The notes beneath the pieces are model-generated. The model worked only from the letters and a program-made list of their open reading frames with translations. It was not told where the DNA came from and ran no database searches. The position numbers and the translations under genes are program-made. A stretch of 64,000 nucleotides of DNA from Erwinia sp. E602 (GTDB lineage: Bacteria > Pseudomonadota > Gammaproteobacteria > Enterobacterales > Enterobacteriaceae), in the NCBI RefSeq assembly GCF_018141005.1, contig NZ_CP046582.1, forward strand, positions 1,674,001-1,738,000. The letters are read 5' to 3'. Positions 45,087-52,980 of the stretch are shown piece after piece. Every line of letters begins with the position of its first letter. The first letter of the stretch is position 1.

Positions 45087-46502
45087 ATGACCAATATTGT
45101 CGAAGTGGAAGATTTCACGCGTTTAAGTGAAGAGAAACGAACCAGCGCGTTCCAGGCAGAAGTTGCTGGCTACCTGGAACGCTATCCCGAAACCCAGTAT
45201 GTCGATATCCTGCTCAACGATCTTAACGGCGTGTTTCGCGGTAAACGCCTCCCCATCACCAGCCTGCGTAAGCTTGAGAAGGGCTGCTACTTCCCGGCCT
45301 CGGTGTTCGCCATGGACATCCTTGGCAATACCGTTGAAGAGTCCGGGCTCGGGCAGTCGCTTGGTGAACCGGATAACCTCTGCCTGCCGGTTGGCGGCAC
45401 GCTAATTCCCTCCGCGGCAGACCCGCAGCACCTCGCGCAGCTGTTGCTGACCATGCGTAATCAAGATGGTACTCCCTTTGACGTTGAACCCCGAAACGTG
45501 CTCGATGCGCTGTGGCAGCAGCTGCGCAAAAGAGGACTCTCTCCGGTGGTAGCGGTAGAGCTGGAGTTCTATCTGGTCGATAAGGAGCGCGATGCGGAAG
45601 GGTATATCCAGCCGCCGTGCGCGCCGGGCAGCGACGAGCGTAATCTGCAAAATCAGGTCTATTCAGTCGATAATCTCGATCATTTCGCCGACGTTCTCGG
45701 CCAGATAGACACCATCGCCCGTTTGCAAAACATTCCGGCGGACGGCGCGCTGGCCGAAGCGTCACCCGGCCAGTTTGAGGTCAACCTGCACCACACCCGC
45801 GACGTGCTCAGCGCCTGCGACGACGCGGTGCAGCTGAAGCGCCTGATCCGCCAGGTGGCGGAACAGCACGGCATGAACGCCACCTTTATGGCAAAACCCT
45901 ATGAAGAGTTTGCCGGCAGCGGTATGCACGTGCATATCAGCCTGTTTGACGAGGCGCAGCGCAACGTCTTTGCGCTGGAAGACGGGGGCGACTCCCCGCT
46001 GTTGAAACGTGCGCTGGCAGGAATGATCGATCTGCTGCCCGCCTCAATGGCGCTGCTGGCCCCCAACGTCAACGCCTACAGGCGTTTTCTGCCGGACTCC
46101 TACGTGCCGCTGCAGGCCTCGTGGGGGCACAACAACCGCACCGTGGCGCTGCGCATCCCCTGCAGCGACCGCCATAACCACCGGGTGGAGTATCGGGTGG
46201 CCGGCGCGGACGCCAACCCCTATCTGGTGATGGCGGCGATCCTCGCCGGCATCCTGCACGGGCTGGACAACCCGCTGCCGCTGCCGGCGGCGATTACCGG
46301 TAACGGCCATGAAGCCGACGGCAGGCCGCTGCCGACCCGCCAGAGCGACGCGCTGGTCGCCTTTGAAGAGAGCCTGGCGCTGCAGAAACAGCTCGGCCAG
46401 CGCTTCGCCTTTGTCTGGCACAGCTGTAAGTACCATGAACTGATGCATTTCGAGCGGCTGGTTACCGCCACTGAAATTGACTGGATGCTGAAAAACGCCT
46501 GA
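45087..46502 (+). CDS. puuA: Glutamate-putrescine ligase
   Basis: 471 residues (E. coli 472) from the ATG at 45087 (MTNIVEVEDF); the long upstream extension of the frame has no family match. Glutamine-synthetase fold: VAVELEFYLVDKE, EASPGQFEVNLHH, GSGMHVHISL and the ATP-site RIPCSDRHNHRVEYRVAGADANPY. It ligates glutamate to putrescine with ATP, the first Puu step. Transcribed divergently from puuDRB, with the probable PuuR site between. Confidence 0.95.
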   Translation: MTNIVEVEDFTRLSEEKRTSAFQAEVAGYLERYPETQYVDILLNDLNGVFRGKRLPITSLRKLEKGCYFPASVFAMDILGNTVEESGLGQSLGEPDNLCLPVGGTLIPSAADPQHLAQLLLTMRNQDGTPFDVEPRNVLDALWQQLRKRGLSPVVAVELEFYLVDKERDAEGYIQPPCAPGSDERNLQNQVYSVDNLDHFADVLGQIDTIARLQNIPADGALAEASPGQFEVNLHHTRDVLSACDDAVQLKRLIRQVAEQHGMNATFMAKPYEEFAGSGMHVHISLFDEAQRNVFALEDGGDSPLLKRALAGMIDLLPASMALLAPNVNAYRRFLPDSYVPLQASWGHNNRTVALRIPCSDRHNHRVEYRVAGADANPYLVMAAILAGILHGLDNPLPLPAAITGNGHEADGRPLPTRQSDALVAFEESLALQKQLGQRFAFVWHSCKYHELMHFERLVTATEIDWMLKNA

Positions 46503-46675
46503 GGTTAGCGTACGGGTTGCCAGGGCCCGTAAGCCCGAACAGACGCAGGTATCCGCTTTTGTTGTGAATAATTGTTACCGCCCGGCAAAGGGGCTTGCCA
46601 TCGCGCGCTATTTTGGGGCAAAATATTGCCTCTGCAAAAAGAAGACCATCGCAACCGACGCTGATTTACTCCGGC

Positions 46676-46690
46676 GGCCGGTTTTTTTTT
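46676..46690 (+). terminator. Possible weak terminator after puuA
   Basis: CCGG-CGG-CCGG followed by nine T about 170 bases past the puuA stop. The stem is only four pairs, so efficiency is doubtful. The rest of 46503-46980 holds no recognised gene apart from the small frame at 46794. Confidence 0.3.
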
Positions 46691-46793
46691 GTGCAGGAAA
46701 ACGCAATTTCGCACCAAACGAGGCCGGTTAAATGCCGGATAGATAGTCGCTTTTACATACGCGTAGAGACGTGTTTTTACTGAGGAAACAACA

Positions 46794-46991
46794 ATGGGGC
46801 AACACCACCTTACTCCCGTCAGCGCCGGTATCCGCCAGCGCGACGACTACGGCGCCGCGTCAGGTTTCACCTGCACCCCCGCCCGTACTACTCTGACACC
46901 TCAAATGAAAAACTCGCGCACTACGCGACGTTTCCCTGTGGTTCAACCCGGCAAGGTTGACGCTATGGGGAGGCTGAGCCATGTCGCTTAA
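46794..46991 (+). CDS. Possible 65-residue upstream open reading frame before plaP
   Basis: An ATG at 46794 has a good Shine-Dalgarno (GAGGAAACAAC) and opens 65 codons that end ten bases inside plaP, in a different frame. The protein ([20 protein letters not shown]...) is Arg/Thr-rich and unlike any family I know. Its overlap with the plaP start suggests translational coupling or a leader role, but it may also be chance. Confidence 0.3.
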   Translation: MGQHHLTPVSAGIRQRDDYGAASGFTCTPARTTLTPQMKNSRTTRRFPVVQPGKVDAMGRLSHVA

Positions 46992-48339
46992 TACCTCCGC
47001 GCAGCCACGCGCACACCTGAAAAAAACGCTGACGTTGTTGCCTGTCGTAATGATGGGGCTGGCCTATATGCAGCCTATGACATTGTTCGATACTTTTGGC
47101 ATCGTTTCCGGCCTGACCGATGGTCACGTGGCTACCGCATACGCATTTGCGCTGATTGCTATTCTGTTCACCGCGCTGAGCTACGGCCAGCTGGTGCGTC
47201 GCTTCCCGTCCGCGGGTTCGGCGTATACATACGCACAGAAGGCGATCAGCCCCCACGTCGGCTTTATGGTCGGCTGGTCTTCGCTGCTTGATTATCTGTT
47301 TATGCCGATGATCAACATTCTGCTGGCGAAGATTTACTGGGAAGCGCTGGTCCCCGGCGTCCCTTCCTGGATCTTTGTGGTTCTGCTGGTCGGCTTTATG
47401 ACCCTCTCTAACCTGAAGGGCATTAAAACCGTCGCCAACTTTAACAGCGTTATCGTGGTGCTGCAGGTCGCGGTCATGGTCGCCATTATGGCGATGGTGG
47501 TCTGGGGCGTGGCGCACGGCGAAGGGGCCGGTACGCTGGTCAGCACTAAGCCGTTCTGGTCGGAGAACGCACACGTGGTGCCGATGATCACCGGGGCGAC
47601 GATACTCTGCTTCTCGTTCCTCGGCTTTGACGGCATCAGTTCGCTGTCGGAAGAGACCAAAGACGCTGGACGGGTGATCCCGAAAGCCATCTTCCTCACC
47701 GCGCTGATTGGTGGGGTGATCTTTGTGGTGGTCTCCTACTTCCTGCAGCTCTACTTCCCGGATATCTCACGCTTCAAGGATCCGGACGCGTCGCAGCCAG
47801 AAATCATGCTCTACGTGGCGGGTAAAGCCTTCCAGTTCGGCATTCTGATCTTCTCCTGCGTCACCGTGCTGGCCTCCGGCATGGCCGCCCACGCGGGCGT
47901 TTCGCGTCTGATGTACGTGATGGGCCGTGACGGCGTGTTCCCGGAGCGTTTCTTCGGCTACATTCATCCGAAGTGGCGCACCCCGTCGCTGAACGTGCTG
48001 CTGGTGGGTGCGATCGCGCTGCTGTCGATCAGCATGGACCTGGTCACCGCCACCGCGCTGATTAACTTCGGTGCGCTGGTGGCGTTTACCTTCGTTAACC
48101 TGTCGGTGATTTCGCAGTTCTGGATCCGTGAAAAGCGTAACAAAACGCTGAAGGACAACGTCACCTTCCTGATCCTGCCGCTGCTCGGTGCGCTGACCGT
48201 GGGCGCGCTGTGGGTTAATCTGGAGGAGAGCTCGATGGTGCTCGGCCTGATCTGGGGCGCGGTTGGCCTGATCTACCTGGCCTTTGTCACCCGCAGCTTC
48301 CGTAACCCGGTGCCGCAGTGCAGTGAAGATTTGATGTAA
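46981..48339 (+). CDS. plaP: Low-affinity putrescine importer PlaP (APC family)
   Basis: 452 residues, the length of E. coli PlaP (YeeF), with about 12 helices. [25 protein letters not shown], the [27 protein letters not shown] segment and [27 protein letters not shown] are PlaP-like. PuuP is the nearest alternative, but the adjacency to sbcB and the C terminus (FRNPVPQ) favour PlaP. It imports putrescine by proton symport, which fits the neighbouring Puu catabolic genes. GGGAGGCTGAGCC is the ribosome binding site. Its 3' end is duplicated twice downstream. Confidence 0.92.
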   Translation: MSLNTSAQPRAHLKKTLTLLPVVMMGLAYMQPMTLFDTFGIVSGLTDGHVATAYAFALIAILFTALSYGQLVRRFPSAGSAYTYAQKAISPHVGFMVGWSSLLDYLFMPMINILLAKIYWEALVPGVPSWIFVVLLVGFMTLSNLKGIKTVANFNSVIVVLQVAVMVAIMAMVVWGVAHGEGAGTLVSTKPFWSENAHVVPMITGATILCFSFLGFDGISSLSEETKDAGRVIPKAIFLTALIGGVIFVVVSYFLQLYFPDISRFKDPDASQPEIMLYVAGKAFQFGILIFSCVTVLASGMAAHAGVSRLMYVMGRDGVFPERFFGYIHPKWRTPSLNVLLVGAIALLSISMDLVTATALINFGALVAFTFVNLSVISQFWIREKRNKTLKDNVTFLILPLLGALTVGALWVNLEESSMVLGLIWGAVGLIYLAFVTRSFRNPVPQCSEDLM

Positions 48340-48385
48340 TTGTCTGAGACGGGTAATTCCTGACTAAACGATCGTGCTGTTGTAC

Positions 48386-48424
48386 AAAAATCCGTAATCT
48401 TCCAGTGATTACGGATTTTTTTAT
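48386..48424 (+). terminator. Intrinsic terminator after plaP
   Basis: AAAAATCCGTAATC-TTCCAGT-GATTACGGATTTTTTT, a 14-pair stem about 50 bases after the plaP stop. The following 200 bases up to 48620 are AT-rich and show no gene. Confidence 0.9.
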
Positions 48425-48620
48425 GCTACTTTGCGTTGGCTGGCCTACGATTCAGGTACCCTTTTTAATAAATAACGTATTGTCCGATTTCCTGATGTTT
48501 TTCCTCTAACTCATAATCATCATGAGCTGTTAACTGGCTTATAAAGTATATAAATTAATGGGCAAAATTCTTTATGGTCACGTTTTTCATGACCATAAAG
48601 TTATTTTGAGGTAAGGTGAC

Positions 48621-50570
48621 TTATGCCCAAACAGGTGGGATTATTTTAGATATAACTTCATTGAAACTTGCTTTTGCATGTTCAGTCATTATTGAAGCAA
48701 GTATGGCCGTACAAGTGAATGCATCGTTCAATCCAAGTAGTCTGTTTTTCCAATCATTGAAATTACCACCTGTTACTTCTGGGTTTAATTCATTTGCTTT
48801 GCTCATCAAAGCATAGGCATAATCCCTCAATACCTGAGGAGATTCACTTTCTGTACCAAAAACTGAGCTTGATGAATATCTGGAAAACATTGCTGCAAGA
48901 CTGAGTAAAGTTTGAGATTTGACGGTGTTGTTTTTTGAGTCGAGATCGAATGCAGAAATTAGTTTTTCATAGTGCTCTGTTATAAGCATAGTTTCTTTTG
49001 CACTATCATTTGGGCGAGTCAATATTTTTGCGAATATATCATTAAGCTTCAATTGATCATCAGTTCTAACCAACTTAAGTTCAGCAGGCACAGTTTCACC
49101 CGACAAAACTGATTTAAACCGATCATGATAATCAGATAGATTCAGAGTCGATAATAAATTAAAAATACTGGAATGATTGAGGTCATAGGTGTAGCTGTCC
49201 TCAAATATCTTGAAATCATTACCAAACAGTTCTTTTTGATTAATATCGCCTGCAGCCTGACATTCATTATTATCGTAAAGATAAAAATGATCCCATTGTA
49301 CATTGGTTGCGGTTTTCTCAAGATGTAACATTTTACTTATATTGTTTTGATCAATAATCATAGCCTTGTTATTATTAATTAGAATATAATTCAGGCTGCT
49401 TTTATCAGACCAGTCTGGTTCTTTTTCACCATTACCGAATTCTTCTTTTTCGACAAAAGGTTTAACTTCATCCATACTAAGATATGTACTATACAGCGAT
49501 CTGGCCTGATTCTGAAGTTCTAAATTATCATTATGATTGCTGAGTACCATTAATTGAATAAAAGAACCATTGTTGCCAATGGTGTGTTTATGAAATTCTG
49601 CATCATTGGTGGTTTGAGCGATAGTTTTTACACAAAGAGATAAAGCTTCTGGTGATAATTTTTTCAGGGTAATCTTATCATTAGCATTTTGCAATTCACT
49701 ACTTACTACTTTTGTAGTGAAGTTTTTTATTATATCACTTTTCATATAATAATTTTTTGAGTTAATGTTTTTTAATAACGATGCTCTTGGGAAAGAGGCT
49801 GGATTGATATCGAGATTGCTATCTTCAATAGATCTCACAATTTTTTCCATAAGAGTCGTCTTGAGGTCGGAATAATTATCACTTATAGTGCTAATTGTAT
49901 GAAAGAGTGTACTGTCATTATTCAAGTCATTTAATAGGACATCTATGTCATAATCACACCATCGATCGGGTAGATCGAAGGAAATAGTTGCATTGTCAAG
50001 TTTTGAACCAGAGTAATCTGCTGAATTAGCGATTACTTTTGTGCCAATAAGGCTTGCGTTAGAGAAACTAACAGAGGTGAAAAGGGTATTGCTTAAATCG
50101 ACCCCATCTATATATGAACCAGAGAAGTCATCAGCTTCCTTATTAAATCTTTCAATAATGCATCCTGACTTATTTGCATTGTGAAAATTACAATCTCTCA
50201 AGTCTTTACCAGAGAGATCATATTTATAAAGCATTTTATCGCTAAAGTCTTTTATTTCTGGGGGTTGTAATTTTTCGGGTTTCTCTGGTAATGATTTTAC
50301 AATGCTCGAAATGGAAGTGTCATGAAATTGATTACTTTTCAATGATTCAATGCACTTTAGCAATGAGCTGTATTTTTCTGCTTTTATCTGGTGAAAACCT
50401 TTGCAACCAGATGATCTTTCCAGCAATATATCTGCAGCAGCCATTTTAACACTTAATATTTTTTCTGCAAATTTGATATTTTTTTCAGAAGGCTTGTTTT
50501 TGGCTAACTCAACAGCTGCAGTTGCACTATTGATATATTTAGCCTTGAAATATAGTGATATGTTGTTCAT
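48621..50570 (-). CDS. SopA/NleL-type HECT-like E3 ubiquitin ligase, putative type III effector
   Basis: 649 residues, AT-rich. Residues about 117-198 are pentapeptide repeats (DLSGKDLRDCNFHNA..., GSYIDGVDLSNTLFTSVSFSNASLIG), the beta-helix of the SopA/NleL central domain. A long helical region and a C-terminal lobe follow. The sequence NDAFTCTAILASIM places Cys620 exactly 29 residues before the end, the same distance as catalytic Cys753 in the 782-residue SopA and NleL. Those effectors are injected by a type III system and transfer ubiquitin from host E2 enzymes. The N-terminal part before the repeats is shorter than in SopA. AGGAACC lies before the ATG. No secretion apparatus, chaperone gene or clear Hrp box is nearby. 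Confidence 0.82.
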   Translation of the reverse strand: MNNISLYFKAKYINSATAAVELAKNKPSEKNIKFAEKILSVKMAAADILLERSSGCKGFHQIKAEKYSSLLKCIESLKSNQFHDTSISSIVKSLPEKPEKLQPPEIKDFSDKMLYKYDLSGKDLRDCNFHNANKSGCIIERFNKEADDFSGSYIDGVDLSNTLFTSVSFSNASLIGTKVIANSADYSGSKLDNATISFDLPDRWCDYDIDVLLNDLNNDSTLFHTISTISDNYSDLKTTLMEKIVRSIEDSNLDINPASFPRASLLKNINSKNYYMKSDIIKNFTTKVVSSELQNANDKITLKKLSPEALSLCVKTIAQTTNDAEFHKHTIGNNGSFIQLMVLSNHNDNLELQNQARSLYSTYLSMDEVKPFVEKEEFGNGEKEPDWSDKSSLNYILINNNKAMIIDQNNISKMLHLEKTATNVQWDHFYLYDNNECQAAGDINQKELFGNDFKIFEDSYTYDLNHSSIFNLLSTLNLSDYHDRFKSVLSGETVPAELKLVRTDDQLKLNDIFAKILTRPNDSAKETMLITEHYEKLISAFDLDSKNNTVKSQTLLSLAAMFSRYSSSSVFGTESESPQVLRDYAYALMSKANELNPEVTGGNFNDWKNRLLGLNDAFTCTAILASIMTEHAKASFNEVISKIIPPVWA

Positions 50571-50997
50571 AAGGTTCCTGGTGAATTGTTAAATCATAGG
50601 CAATAAGTATTTTTATATACTAGGGTAACGAGTCTTAAATAATAGACTTTTCTTGATTTATCTTTTTTTTATTTTTTCTAGACTAAAGCACCGTAATTAT
50701 GATGGGTTTTTGGGTTGATTTCTATTTCCCAGGGATGTTGTTAATCAACTCTGAAAACGGTTGCAATTTATACTGATTTTATTTTTTCGTCTATCAAAAA
50801 ACGACATTTAAGTCGTATGGTTTAACATTGTCGGATATTTTAAAACATAGAGAGCTCATCCACTCATCATTCCTGTGACCCTAATTTATCTGGTTCAACC
50901 TTCTTGTGAGTTGACAGAACAGCCAGTGAACATGTCCGGTTCAGTAAGGGAGACCAGGCAAGCTGGCCGGATCCACGGCACATGTTAGCCAGCCATT
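50571..50997. other. AT-rich non-coding stretch upstream of the SopA-like gene
   Basis: It holds the putative promoter region of the effector (minus strand). From about 50905 onward it is a diverged copy of the spacer next to the 3' end of sbcB: TTGACAGAAC-AGCCAGTGA here corresponds to ACTGACAGAC-TAGCCAGTGA near 52888-52908. No gene is visible. Confidence 0.6.
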
Positions 50998-51100
50998 GTG
51001 GCTTATGACACCCACTTGCGGGTATTCTAAAACAGCGCTTTTGACTGAGCATTTTTATTCTGGTCTTCCTGGTGGTTGCTGGTCAGCAGTTTCAGCTGCT
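50998..51100 (-). pseudogene. Decayed copy A of the sbcB 3' end
   Basis: GTGGCTTATGACACCC... aligns without large gaps to GTGGCTTACGAGACC... at the sbcB terminus (52976-53078), through the GCGG-GTA-TC-AAACAGCGC, TTGACT and CAGCA/CATCTC-CAGCT stretches. Many substitutions destroy the frame. It abuts a plaP fragment of the opposite polarity. Confidence 0.8.
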
Positions 51101-51105
51101 TTATT

Positions 51106-51342
51106 TGTCGGTGATTTCGCAGTTCTGGATCCGTGAAAAGCATAATAAGACGCTGAAAGACAACGTCACCTTTCTGATCCTGCCGCTGCTCGATGCGCTG
51201 ACCCTGGGCGCTGTGGGTTAACCCGGAGGAGAGCTCAATGGTGCTCGGCCTGATCCGGGGCGCGGTTGATTTGATCTACCTGGCCTTTGTCACCCGCAAC
51301 TTCCGTAACCCGGTGCCGCAGTGTAGTGAATATTTGATGTAA
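51106..51342 (+). pseudogene. Decayed copy A of the plaP 3' end
   Basis: Starts TGTCGGTGATTTCGCAGTTC and runs to a GATGTAA stop. It aligns to plaP 48101-48339 with about 17 substitutions and one 2-base deletion counted by eye, roughly nine bases in ten identical. The deletion (GGGCGCTGTGGG against GGGCGCGCTGTGGG) breaks the frame. The best-preserved and therefore probably youngest of the duplicated pieces. Confidence 0.93.
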
Positions 51343-51393
51343 AAAAATGCTCTTCGGTCTATCGCCGGATTCAGCCCGGTGACCTAAGAAAAT

Positions 51394-51429
51394 AAAAAAA
51401 GCCGCAACGAATGACGTTGCGGTCTTTTT
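51394..51429. terminator. Bidirectional intrinsic terminator
   Basis: AAAAAAAG-CCGCAACG-AATGA-CGTTGCGG-TCTTTTT. It can serve the 274-residue gene on the minus strand. The right half of the same hairpin (AATGACGTTGCGGCGTTTTTTT) recurs at 52723-52745 in the second duplicated unit. Confidence 0.8.
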
Positions 51430-51451
51430 ATAACGCGGTGTGATGGTGCCA

Positions 51452-51500
51452 GGTTACAAACCAGTTTGCGGGTCAAACCGCACTTTTAATGACCGGGCAT
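51452..51500 (-). pseudogene. Short decayed copy of the sbcB 3' end (A')
   Basis: GGTTACAAACCAGTTTGCGGG... CCGCACTTTTAATGACC matches the short copy at 52769-52820 closely and the sbcB terminus (TTACGAGACCAGCTCGCGG... CAGCGCCTTAAGTTGACT) more loosely. A GAACAGTTTATCT motif follows both short copies. Confidence 0.6.
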
Positions 51501-51530
51501 TATTGTGAACAGTTTATCTGACTTGTTTTT

Positions 51531-52355
51531 TCAGAACTTTACATTGGGATAGTCTAAATTATTAACATGGTCATTAATTTCTGCCGCAAACTTAACCAGG
51601 TCGGTTTGGTGTGTGGTACGATCAAATCGGCCAACTTCATCAGGTTGATTAAACTCCAGATTTCTTGAGTCAGATATATATCCTTCAGCCTTATTCAAGA
51701 GATTTTTCGCATCCTTTAATTGTTCTGATATATGCGGAATTGATGTCCATTTATTTAAATCACGGTGATTATGTCTCTGGTTTTGGAGTGAATACTCCCT
51801 CTCAACTTTGACCAGTGTTGATGGGAATAACCTGCGAGTTGTGGCTGAATTTTCCCTGAAAATACTGAGACTTCTTTTATTGATATTTTTTATTGCTTCT
51901 TCTTTACTTTCTTTTGAAGGAAGGCTTTCGATGGTTTTATTTAATTCTTCTTCAAATGAATTTGCTTTTCCCTTTATCACTTCCATTTTGTTTTTGATGG
52001 TTTTCACTGCTTCATTAATTTCTTTCGTGAAGCTATCCTTCGCGACTTTAACACGATCTGCTATCCCTTCTGGGGAAAGTTTTTTTTCCAGCAAATTACA
52101 GGCATTATTTAAAACAAGTGATTTTTTTTCATATTTTTTTGAGTTTTGTTTCTCCAAAATATCAGCCATCTTGTAAAGTTTTTCTCTTGTTTTTTTATAT
52201 TCATTACAACTAAAGCCTTCAGGTGTGTTTTTAATTGTTTTCAAAAGCTTTTGAAGATTATTGGTGGAGACTCGACTTTTACTACTCACTTTATCAGCAA
52301 TCGAATTAATAATTTCTCGAGATTGAAAAACTGAGCAACTTGAAACGGAAGACAT
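51531..52355 (-). CDS. 274-residue lysine-rich helical protein, putative effector, family unknown
   Basis: AT-rich gene with CAGGTAA before the ATG. The N terminus is Ser-rich (MSSVSSCSVFQSREI), as is common for type III secretion signals. Most of residues 30-190 are predicted by eye to be amphipathic helix, rich in Lys and Glu (LEKKLSPEGIADRVKVAKDS, NSFEEELNKTIESLPSKESK), likely coiled coil. The C-terminal 70 residues are more polar and His/Asn-rich. No membrane segment, no catalytic motif known to me. It occupies the same slot and orientation as the SopA-like gene and is flanked by the same duplicated arms, which suggests an effector by association. Not recognised. Confidence 0.65.
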   Translation of the reverse strand: MSSVSSCSVFQSREIINSIADKVSSKSRVSTNNLQKLLKTIKNTPEGFSCNEYKKTREKLYKMADILEKQNSKKYEKKSLVLNNACNLLEKKLSPEGIADRVKVAKDSFTKEINEAVKTIKNKMEVIKGKANSFEEELNKTIESLPSKESKEEAIKNINKRSLSIFRENSATTRRLFPSTLVKVEREYSLQNQRHNHRDLNKWTSIPHISEQLKDAKNLLNKAEGYISDSRNLEFNQPDEVGRFDRTTHQTDLVKFAAEINDHVNNLDYPNVKF

Positions 52356-52485
52356 ATGATTTTACCTGATGATATTAATAATAGCTAAAAGAATCATGAT
52401 ATTTATACCAGCACGCCTTTTTTAATTCTTTCAAAAAACGCTAAAAAACCGACCGGCCTCTCCATACCAATAGCCAGGCATTGCC

Positions 52486-52667
52486 GGTTACGACATACAC
52501 TTGCGGACATACAGAGGCATCGCTTTTGACTGGCCTGTTTTCGCCTCATTCCCTTCATACTGGCTCCCCAGCATCTATACAGCTGCGCACCGATATTATC
52601 TGAGGCGAAAAAGGGCTCAGCTTCGACGTACAGCGTCATCACTTTTTTGTGGATCTCCGTGTGCTGG
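52486..52667 (-). pseudogene. Decayed copy B of the sbcB 3' region, with internal deletion
   Basis: 52486-52576 aligns to sbcB 52979-53070 (TTGCGGAC-TAC, TTTTCGCCTCATTCCCTTCAT, CCCAGCATCT). 52577-52667 aligns to sbcB 53309-53400 (TATACAGCTGCGCA, CATCACTTTTTTGTGGAT, TGCTGG). About 240 bases between the two blocks are missing. The frame is broken. Confidence 0.85.
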
Positions 52668-52724
52668 CCATTGTCAACGGAAGCTTGCTTAACCCCGTGC
52701 CGCAGTGCATTGAAGACTTAATGA
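52668..52724 (+). pseudogene. Decayed copy B of the plaP 3' end
   Basis: CCATTGTCAACGGAAGCTT then AACCCCGTGCCGCAGTGCA and TGAAGACTTAATGA aligns to the last 57 bases or so of plaP (CCTTTGTCACCCGCAGCTT... AACCCGGTGCCGCAGTGCA). It joins copy B of sbcB without a spacer. Confidence 0.85.
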
Positions 52725-52768
52725 ATGACGTTGCGGCGTTTTTTTCATAACGCGGTTTAATGGTGGCA

Positions 52769-52820
52769 GGTTACAAAATCAGCTTGCGGACGTACTCATA
52801 CTGCACTTTTAATGACCTAA
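52769..52820 (-). pseudogene. Short decayed copy C of the sbcB 3' end
   Basis: GGTTACAAAATCAGCTTGCGGACGTACTCATACTGC... aligns to the sbcB terminus at 52979-53028 (GCTTACGAGACCAGCTCGCGG-CGTACTCAAACAGC). It lies 160 bases from the intact gene and repeats the arrangement at 51452. Confidence 0.75.
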
Positions 52821-52980
52821 CATTATCTATCTTAAGTGAACAGTTTATCTCACCTAACTCTGATGTACTCTGTACTTTTCCAGTGAAGAACTGACAGACT
52901 AGCCAGTGACTGTGGACTGCTCGGTGAGAGGGCAGGCAAACAGGTCTTAACCAACTTGCCTGGCCTCCAGCCACTGTGGC

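Noticed and set aside
46981..48339. Annotation of this transporter as PuuP because it lies next to puuA
   Set aside because: Length 452, the C-terminal sequence and the position beside sbcB match PlaP (YeeF) better than PuuP (461 residues).
50560..50860. Hrp box before the SopA-like gene
   Set aside because: GGAACC does occur just before the start codon on the minus strand, but it is the ribosome binding site and no CCAC element follows at 15-17 bases. No other candidate upstream.
50867..51052. Open frame of 61 codons on the minus strand
   Set aside because: It lies within the decayed sbcB copy and its spacer, out of the sbcB frame in places; better explained as a remnant.
52771..52974. Open frame of 67 codons on the minus strand
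   Set aside because: Falls on short sbcB copy C and the native sbcB-adjacent spacer; no ribosome binding site and no family.
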